NCBI GenBank assembly: GCA_023387695.1
Contig: JAEWHT010000275.1
Span: 1 to 5,915, forward strand
Reading direction: 5' to 3'
DNA length: 5,915 nucleotides
From: Pseudomonadota bacterium
GTDB lineage: Bacteria > Pseudomonadota > Alphaproteobacteria > Rhizobiales > Xanthobacteraceae
A model generated the notes under the pieces. That model did no database searches. It had not been told where the DNA came from and saw only the letters and a program-made list of their open reading frames with translations. Every line of letters begins with the position of its first letter. Position 1 is the stretch's first letter. A program made the position numbers and the translations under genes. Of the stretch, positions 1-4,257 are shown one piece after another.

Positions 1-181
1 GGTAAACCAGGCGCTCCTCCAGGGTGCGCAATTGCGCGTCGTCGAGCGCACCGGTCGCTTCCTTGCGGTAGCGGGCGATGAAGGGAACCGTGGCGCCGCC
101 ATCGAGCAACGCCACCGTCGCTTCGACCTGCTCCGCCCGTACCCCAAGCTCTTGCGCAATTTTCTGGTTGATATTTGCCAC
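1..181 (-). CDS. tex: Tex family RNA-binding transcription accessory protein, N-terminal fragment
   Basis: On the minus strand a GTG at 181-179 opens a reading frame of 60 codons that runs off the left edge. The product starts MANINQKIAQELGVRAEQV and includes ATVPFIARYRKEATGALDD and LRTLEERL. This is the conserved Tex N-terminus, in which the VPFIARYRKE block is highly diagnostic. Tex proteins are cytoplasmic, usually about 770 residues, and combine an N-terminal helical part, a YqgF-like fold, helix-hairpin-helix motifs and a C-terminal S1 RNA-binding domain. Only the beginning is visible here, so those domains cannot be checked. The GTG start is supported by a purine-rich GAGGA eight bases upstream on the minus strand (about 190-194) and by the match to the usual Tex start. 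The gene is divergent from the hydrolases to its right and separated from them by more than 1 kb of repeat-rich DNA. The family call is confident; the role, transcript or toxin-expression control, is only broadly known for the family. Confidence 0.93.
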   Translation of the reverse strand, partial: MANINQKIAQELGVRAEQVEATVALLDGGATVPFIARYRKEATGALDDAQLRTLEERLVY

Positions 182-241
182 GCGAGATTTCCTCTATATC
201 CAAGCACGCGACGCAGACCGAAATCCGATCGCGGGACGCCG

Positions 242-271
242 CTTATGGACCAACCGAGGTTGATTCATCAA
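242..271 (-). promoter_or_regulatory. Possible sigma-70-type promoter for tex
   Basis: Read on the minus strand, TTGATG (271-266) and CATAAG (247-242) are separated by 18 bases. They lie 60-90 bases upstream of the tex GTG start. The -35 box resembles TTGACA, while the -10 box is only a moderate match. This is motif reading only; in a GC-rich alphaproteobacterium such pairs can occur by chance. Confidence 0.25.
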
Positions 272-387
272 GGTGCGGCGCGCAACCGTCGACAGAGGAT
301 TTTTTTGGTGAACCGATGCGATCTCGCCACAATCATGGGGATGTCGCGGGGCAGATAGCGGAAGTTGGGGCACATGCTCCCTCCACT

Positions 388-474
388 CGTCATTGCGAGG
401 AGCTCTTGCGACGAAGCAATCCAGACTGCCGCTGCGGAGGGATTCTGGATTGCTTCGCTGCGCTCGCAATGACG
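388..474. repeat. BIME/REP-like long palindromic intergenic repeat
   Basis: The outer arms CGTCATTGCGAG (388-399) and CTCGCAATGACG (463-474) are perfect 12-bp reverse complements. An inner pair, CGAAGCAATCCAGA (412-425) and TCTGGATTGCTTCG (444-457), is a perfect 14-bp match. They are separated by an asymmetric internal loop (12 bases on the left, 5 on the right) and capped by an 18-base apical loop. The unit would form a long imperfect hairpin in DNA or RNA. I recognise this CGTCATTGCGAG...CTCGCAATGACG type from memory as a dispersed palindromic repeat in Bradyrhizobium, Rhodopseudomonas and other bacteria, where it gives spurious ORFs containing HCERSEAIQ. Such a peptide is indeed encoded on the minus strand here. 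No RAYT transposase is visible in the window. Confidence 0.85.
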
Positions 475-592
475 GAGTATGAAGCAAGAGCGTCGCTCTT
501 CCAACTGGCGTTTCGTCTCGCAGACACACCTCCACGTCCTCGCGGCGCGTTTCGCCCGAGTTTTGCTCTCTCGTCACGCCCATAAATGAAGG

Positions 593-706
593 GCGCAGGG
601 AAGGCCGGGTGCCGGCAGGCACCCACGGTCTGCTGCGCGAAAGTGTAGCGCAAAGAGACCGCACAGCAGCATACAGGTGGTGCCGAACACACGGCCTTCC
701 CTGCGC
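593..706. repeat. Structured inverted-repeat element with nested hairpins (three-way-junction-like)
   Basis: A perfect 14-bp inverted repeat, GCGCAGGGAAGGCC (593-606) and GGCCTTCCCTGCGC (693-706), encloses 86 bases. Directly abutting the left arm is a perfect hairpin, GGGTGCC-GGCA-GGCACCC (607-624). One base later comes a second nested hairpin: CGGTCT (626-631) pairs with AGACCG (656-661), and TGCGC (634-638) pairs with GCGCA (648-652) around a 9-base loop. The remaining bases, 662-692, show no strong pairing. The layout is a closing stem with two stacked hairpins inside, as in a structured RNA or a fold-back mobile repeat. From memory, similar GCGCAGGGAAGGCC-flanked elements are dispersed in Bradyrhizobium genomes, often next to the CGTCATTGCGAG palindrome. 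Function and preferred strand are unknown. Confidence 0.7.
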
Positions 707-1130
707 GATGGTCGGACGGCTTATGCCGTGCTCTCCCGGGAGCCGAATTCCTTCTGGCCTCCCTTGCCCGACGGAAGCTACCGGCACTGCGCCGGTTGGC
801 GCTATGCCGCATCCGCAAGACTTGGCCGTAGCGACGACGGCCGGGACCACACGGTTTTGCCGTACGCAGACACGCCCTGCTTCGCCAAAAGCTTCGCAAG
901 GATGGCGCCGTTCGTACAACGCGGCTTGCGAGACGCTCACGGGGCTCGGCTCAATCCATTGCCCCGCCCTGCACTCACATCCGCGACGGCGCTGCCCGCG
1001 TCCACCGCGACCCGATCCGCGGCTCGTGACGACGTACGACCGCCCCTTTTCGCCGGATCAGGATGGACGACGCATACGACAAAACCGAATTTCGGTAAAG
1101 TGGAATATTTTGCGAGGCATCGATTGACCC
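707..1130. repeat. Hairpin-rich non-coding stretch, probable degenerate dispersed repeat DNA
   Basis: I see no credible gene here. Open frames exist on both strands in several frames at once, with Pro/Arg/Ser-rich, low-complexity products and no recognisable domain, which is typical of GC-rich non-coding DNA. Small hairpins recur: ACGGC-TTAT-GCCGT (716-729), the perfect palindrome CTCCCGGGAG (733-742), CCGGC-ACTGC-GCCGG (781-795), GGCCGT-7nt-ACGGCC (824-842), and ACCGAA-T-TTCGGT (1084-1096). The translated phrases resemble, from memory, hypothetical proteins annotated over intergenic repeats in Bradyrhizobiaceae, such as frames containing GTAPVGAMPHPQDLA. I read it as the continuation of the repeat cluster that starts at 388, partly decayed. 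The right boundary is approximate. Confidence 0.5.
1084..1096. promoter_or_regulatory. Palindrome upstream of the ring-opening hydrolase, possible operator
   Basis: ACCGAATTTCGGT is a 6-bp inverted repeat around one central base, about 155 bases before the hydrolase start. Dyads like this can be repressor sites, but no regulator gene is present in the window and the palindrome may simply belong to the neighbouring repeat DNA. About 90 bases downstream, TTGACA at 1184-1189 could be a -35 box, but I see no convincing -10 hexamer at the right distance. Confidence 0.15.
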
Positions 1131-1241
1131 AGCGTTTGCGTGTTTTGCCGTCGGGTAGCGCGAGGTCTTGTAGCCTGCCGCACTTGACATCCACCGCGCT
1201 TCCACGGCTGGTAACCCCTGCCGGACCACCGAACTGCCCAC

Positions 1242-1246
1242 GAGGA
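1242..1246 (+). promoter_or_regulatory. Ribosome binding site that sets the hydrolase start
   Basis: GAGGA lies six bases before the ATG at 1253. It decides the start: the same frame stays open upstream to an ATG at 677, but that extra stretch encodes repeat-derived sequence with no homology to the family, whereas the product from 1253 begins exactly where family members begin. Confidence 0.75.
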
Positions 1247-1252
1247 CTCTTC

Positions 1253-2356
1253 ATGCGGACAACAGCGGTCGGCGTCTTCAAGATCGCCACCAAGGGCCCC
1301 GGCGACGTTTCCGGCCTCATGAGCCTGATTGCTTCAGGCGCGATCGATCCGGCCTCCATCCTGGCGGTCCTTGGCAAGACTGAGGGCAATGGCGGGGTCA
1401 ACGATTTCACCCGGGAATATGCCGTGGCTGCGCTGTGTGCAGCACTGGCGCCGAAGCTTGATTTGACGCCGCATCAGGTCGAGCAGCGCATCGCCTTCGT
1501 GATGTCCGGCGGCACTGAGGGTGTGCTCAGCCCGCACATCACGGTGTTCACGCGCCTGCAGGCCACGACTCCGCCGGCAGGCCTCTCCGGCAAGCGCCTG
1601 AGCATCGGCATGGCGCAGACGCGCGATTTCCTGCCCGAGGAGCTTGGCCGCTCCGCACAGATCACCGAGACCGCCAAGGCCGTGAAGGCTGCGATGGCGG
1701 ATGCCGGCATCAGCGATGCCTCCGACGTTCATTTCGTCCAGATCAAATGTCCGCTGCTGACCAGCGAGCGGGTCGAGGAAGCAAACTCGCGTGGCCACAA
1801 GACGGCGACGATCAGCTCCTACAGCTCGATGGCCTATTCGCGCGGCGCCTCCGCCCTCGGCGTTGCGGTCGCGATCGGCGAGATCGGCAGCGATATTAGC
1901 GACGAGGACGTGCTGCGGCGCTACGATCTGTTCTCGAAGGTGGCCTCGACCTCGTCAGGCATCGAGCTGATGCACAACGTCGTCATCGTGCTCGGCAATT
2001 CGGAAACCTCCGCGAGCGAATTCGAGATCGCGCATGCTGTGATGAGCGATGCCATCGATGCTGCCGCGGTGACCGAGGCGCTGAATGGCGTCGGACTTGG
2101 TCCGCAGGCAAAGGCAGGCCGCGAGCTCGTCAACATCCTCGCCAAGGCCGAGGCTTCGCCCGATGGCACCGTGCGCGGCCTCCGCCACACTATGCTCGAG
2201 GATACCGACATCAGCTCGACCCGCCACGCCCGAGCGGCAGTCGGCGGCCTGATCGCGGGCCTTGCCGGCACCAGCGCGGTCTACGTTTCCGGCGGTGCCG
2301 AGCATCAAGGACCCGCCGGCGGCGGCCCGGTTGCGGCGATCGCGCGCTTGTCCTAA
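1253..2356 (+). CDS. Ring-opening amidohydrolase, probable cyanuric acid amidohydrolase (AtzD/TrzD-barbiturase family)
   Basis: This 367-residue cytoplasmic hydrolase is expected to open the s-triazine ring of cyanuric acid to carboxybiuret, or alternatively to open barbiturate. The length is typical of the family. The protein shows the family's internal three-fold repeat. Each unit has a lysine (K42 in LGKTEGNG, K165 in VQIKCPLL, K298 in LAKAEASPDG) and a serine motif S-[GS]-G-x-E (S85 in MSGGTEG, S234 in TSSGIE, S346 in VSGGAEHQGP). In characterised members the second Lys-Ser pair provides the nucleophile and the others bind substrate. R197 (YSRGAS) and R324 (STRHARA) sit where active-site arginines are reported. 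No signal peptide or TM segment is seen. All key residues are intact, so the enzyme looks functional. The start at 1253 is fixed by GAGGA six bases upstream and by family alignment. A same-strand amidase follows after 214 bases. Sequence alone does not separate cyanuric acid from barbiturate specificity; I favour cyanuric acid. Confidence 0.92.
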   Translation: MRTTAVGVFKIATKGPGDVSGLMSLIASGAIDPASILAVLGKTEGNGGVNDFTREYAVAALCAALAPKLDLTPHQVEQRIAFVMSGGTEGVLSPHITVFTRLQATTPPAGLSGKRLSIGMAQTRDFLPEELGRSAQITETAKAVKAAMADAGISDASDVHFVQIKCPLLTSERVEEANSRGHKTATISSYSSMAYSRGASALGVAVAIGEIGSDISDEDVLRRYDLFSKVASTSSGIELMHNVVIVLGNSETSASEFEIAHAVMSDAIDAAAVTEALNGVGLGPQAKAGRELVNILAKAEASPDGTVRGLRHTMLEDTDISSTRHARAAVGGLIAGLAGTSAVYVSGGAEHQGPAGGGPVAAIARLS

Positions 2357-2443
2357 GGAGCGCGACCTCTCCGCCCGGCGCAACCCTGCCCTTCGCGCCG
2401 GCTCAGTTGATTCATGCGGGCCCTTGCGAAAAAGGTGGCGCCG

Positions 2444-2488
2444 CTAGAGCCCCTTCCTTTCCGATGGTCGGAACGGAAGGGGCTCTAG
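2444..2488. terminator. Near-perfect inverted repeat downstream of the hydrolase, terminator-like
   Basis: Arms of 21 bases (2444-2464 and 2468-2488) pair with a single mismatch around a 3-base loop, giving a very stable stem beginning and ending with CTAG. The 3' flank ATTCTCGTTTTG is only moderately T-rich, so intrinsic termination is plausible but not ideal. It lies 87 bases after the hydrolase stop. The same hairpin is also the left half of a dispersed repeat that continues to about 2550, so its presence may reflect insertion rather than a dedicated terminator. Confidence 0.6.
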
Positions 2489-2550
2489 ATTCTCGTTTTG
2501 ACGCGTTTTCTTTACGCGAACCGGTATCCACTTCGCTCGAAAACGCTCTG
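2444..2550. repeat. Composite dispersed intergenic repeat (RIME-like) between the two hydrolase genes
   Basis: After the 45-bp inverted repeat comes a second nested fold. GCGTTTTC (2503-2510) pairs with GAAAACGC (2539-2546), and inside it GCGAA (2516-2520) pairs with TTCGC (2532-2536) around the loop CCGGTATCCAC. I recognise the stretch from GACGCGTTTTC to CTTCGCTCGAAAACGC from memory as a repeat common in intergenic DNA of Bradyrhizobium and other Rhizobiales. Its right end lies only a few bases before the amidase ribosome binding site, so the repeat occupies most of the amidase leader. The copy is well preserved, which suggests recent arrival or maintained structure. Confidence 0.75.
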
Positions 2551-2570
2551 CTCAAGAGGATTTTGACTTC

Positions 2571-4046
2571 ATGACTTTGCCGATGAGCTGGAACGAATGG
2601 GCGCAGCACGATGGCGTTGGCCTTGCGGCGCGCGTCCGCAAGGGCGAGCTGACGGCAAAGGAATTGGCGGGGCAGGCTGCAGCCGCCGTCGCCAAGGTCA
2701 ATCCGACGCTGTCGGGCGTGGTCGAGCTGTTCGATGACGTGATCGCCGATCCTGCCAAGGACGGCGCCAATCTCGTCGGTCCGTTCGCCGGCCTGCCCTT
2801 CCTGATGAAGGATCTGGGGCCGACCATGAAGGGCCGGCTGCAGGAAATGGGCTCGCTCTTGATGCGCGGTAATCGCGCCGCGGCCGATACGTTCCTCACC
2901 GGCAAATTCCGCCAGGCAGGACTCAATCTGATCGGGCGCACCACGACGCCGGAATTCGGCGTCTGCAGTTCCGCCGACAATCCGGCCGTTTATGTCACCC
3001 GTAACCCCTGGAACACCGATTACACCACCTGCGGCTCCTCGGCGGGCAGCGCCGCGATGGTTGCGGCCGGCGTGGTGCCGATCGCGCATGCGACCGACGG
3101 CGGCGGCTCGATCCGCATTCCCGCCGGCGTCAACGGCAATATCGGCCTGAAAGTCTCGCGCGGCGTGTTCTCGCTGGCGCCGCATCTGTCGGACCTCTCG
3201 GGTCTCGTCTCGATCCAGGGCTGCCAGTCGCGCACGGTGCGCGACACGGCGGCCTTCGTCGATCATGCCCGCGGCCCTGCGCCCGGCGAGTTCATGCCGT
3301 TCTGGACCACAGCGCAGCCCTATTCGGAGATGATCAAGCGCGATCCATCCAAGCTGCGCATCGCTTTGTCGCACACCTGGGGCGACTACACGGCGACGCC
3401 GGAGATCAAAGCCGAGCTGGAGAAGACCGGCCGCTTCCTCGAAGGCCTCGGCCATCATGTCGACTATGCGCTGCCCGAGCTCGACTTCCGCGCCGCCTTC
3501 GCGGCGCAGACGACCTGCTACATCTCGAACTTCTCGGTCGTGATCTCCAACATGCTGGCAGCGCGCGGACTGGAGCGGCCGCCGGAGGACCTGATCGAGC
3601 CGATGAACATCCGGATCTGGGAAGCCGGGCTTCACACCAGCTTCGCCGACCGCGCCAGGATGCAGGCCGTGTTCAACACGACCTCGCGCAGCTTCGGCAG
3701 CTTCTTCGAGCAATGGGACGTGATCCTGACCCCGATCACCGCGCTGCCGACGCCGAAGGTCGGCACGAGGGAATATCTCACCCTCTCCGACAACCCTGAC
3801 GTGCTCGACTGGTTCGGCAATCTCTGGCGCTTCTTCGCCTTCACGCCGCTCGCCAATCTCTGCGGCATGCCGGCGATCTCGATGCCAATGGCGAGCCAGG
3901 ATCACGGCCTGCCGCTCGGCATCCAGGCGATCGCGAAGCAGGCCAATGATGGGCTGCTGCTGCAGCTCGCCGCCCAGATCGAGCGTGCGCTCGATGGCAA
4001 GTGGAACGGCGGCAGGAAGCCGAAGGTGCATGCGACGCAGGTGTGA
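2571..4046 (+). CDS. Amidase signature family hydrolase, NylA-like
   Basis: A complete 491-residue cytoplasmic hydrolase expected to cleave an amide bond, releasing an amine or ammonia plus a carboxylate. The Ser-cisSer-Lys triad is intact: K80 in PFLMKDLG, cis-Ser S156 in CGSSAGSAA and nucleophile S180 in TDGGGSIRIPA. The glycine-rich loop has Cys and Ala where many members have Gly (CGSSAGS rather than GGSSGGS). Overall length, the N-terminal helical region, GPFAGLPFLMKD, TTTPEFG, VTRNPWN and the C-terminal LCGMPAISMP block resemble 6-aminohexanoate-cyclic-dimer hydrolase (NylA, about 493 residues) more than AtzE-type or GatA enzymes, judging from memory. The start at 2571 is preferred over the ATG at 2583 because AAGAGGA (2554-2560) lies 10 bases upstream. 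The ring-opening hydrolase lies upstream on the same strand, so a shared catabolic route is possible, for example hydrolysis of a linear amide product. The natural substrate cannot be read from the sequence. Confidence 0.93.
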   Translation: MTLPMSWNEWAQHDGVGLAARVRKGELTAKELAGQAAAAVAKVNPTLSGVVELFDDVIADPAKDGANLVGPFAGLPFLMKDLGPTMKGRLQEMGSLLMRGNRAAADTFLTGKFRQAGLNLIGRTTTPEFGVCSSADNPAVYVTRNPWNTDYTTCGSSAGSAAMVAAGVVPIAHATDGGGSIRIPAGVNGNIGLKVSRGVFSLAPHLSDLSGLVSIQGCQSRTVRDTAAFVDHARGPAPGEFMPFWTTAQPYSEMIKRDPSKLRIALSHTWGDYTATPEIKAELEKTGRFLEGLGHHVDYALPELDFRAAFAAQTTCYISNFSVVISNMLAARGLERPPEDLIEPMNIRIWEAGLHTSFADRARMQAVFNTTSRSFGSFFEQWDVILTPITALPTPKVGTREYLTLSDNPDVLDWFGNLWRFFAFTPLANLCGMPAISMPMASQDHGLPLGIQAIAKQANDGLLLQLAAQIERALDGKWNGGRKPKVHATQV

Positions 4047-4059
4047 AACGGCTTACACC
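4040..4059 (+). other. Small hairpin spanning the amidase stop codon
   Basis: GGTGTGA (4040-4046, including the TGA stop) can pair with TTACACC (4053-4059), with one G-U pair, around the loop AACGGC. There is no T tract after it, so it is not a standard intrinsic terminator; the palindrome CGGTACCG (4061-4068) follows at once. It may protect the mRNA 3' end, or it may be chance. Confidence 0.25.
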
Positions 4060-4101
4060 CCGGTACCGCGGAAACAGCAGTTTTCCAATCGCAGTAAACA
4101 T

Positions 4102-4133
4102 TTTGCAAAGCTGCCTATCGGGCCTTTGCAAAG
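4102..4133. promoter_or_regulatory. Pair of TTTGCAAA palindromes upstream of the sensor gene
   Basis: TTTGCAAAG occurs at 4102-4110 and again at 4125-4133, with starts 23 bases apart. Each copy contains the perfect 8-bp palindrome TTTGCAAA. Two identical dyads roughly two helical turns apart resemble a repressor or activator operator. They stand 125-155 bases before the sensor start. I do not know a regulator for this site. Confidence 0.3.
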
Positions 4134-4172
4134 AAAGCCGCCGCTCCATAACTTCATACCATTGCGACGCAG

Positions 4173-4189
4173 TCCGTAAAGTTCCGTAA
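4173..4189. promoter_or_regulatory. TCCGTAA direct repeats ten bases apart
   Basis: TCCGTAA occurs at 4173-4179 and 4183-4189, exactly one helical turn apart on the same DNA face. This half-site spacing is seen in response-regulator boxes. It lies about 70 bases before the sensor start, where an activator site or -35 region would be expected. No clear -10 hexamer was found. Confidence 0.28.
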
Positions 4190-4245
4190 CCATCATCCTT
4201 AGCAACGATTGAGGAGAAATCGTCAATTCTGCCGCGGTGACACCC

Positions 4246-4249
4246 GAGG
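4246..4249 (+). promoter_or_regulatory. Ribosome binding site of the sensor gene
   Basis: GAGG stands eight bases before the ATG at 4258 and favours it over the in-frame GTG at 4237. A stronger-looking GAGGAG at 4211-4216 is 20 bases from that GTG and 41 from the ATG, too far for either. An in-frame TGA at 4210-4212 limits any upstream extension. Confidence 0.5.
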
Positions 4250-4257
4250 CCGGACTG

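Noticed and set aside
388..474. CRISPR repeat or tRNA-like structure
   Set aside because: Only one palindromic unit is present, with no regular spacer array, and the fold is a single long hairpin without a cloverleaf or anticodon arm.
194..940. 248-residue minus-strand open frame in the tex-hydrolase gap
   Set aside because: It runs through the palindromic repeat and the inverted-repeat element, has no domain and overlaps other open frames equally long. Such frames are typical artefacts of these repeats.
1184..1212. Promoter for the ring-opening hydrolase using TTGACA at 1184-1189
   Set aside because: The -35 hexamer is perfect, but at 17 bases the -10 position reads GCTGGT and nearby spacings give only CTGGTA or TGGTAA. 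Too weak to annotate.
677..1252. N-terminal extension of the ring-opening hydrolase to an upstream ATG (559 residues in total)
   Set aside because: The extra 192 residues are Arg/Pro/Ser-rich translation of repeat DNA. The family start and a good ribosome binding site place the start at 1253.
2357..2443. Small AtzG-like gene between the two hydrolases
   Set aside because: The gap before the repeat is only 87 bases and has no start codon with a ribosome binding site leading to a plausible product.
2412..4031. 539-residue open frame antisense to the amidase
   Set aside because: It is a shadow of the high-GC amidase gene: very rich in Arg, Gly, Ala and His, with no recognisable domain. The plus strand encodes a complete enzyme with catalytic residues.
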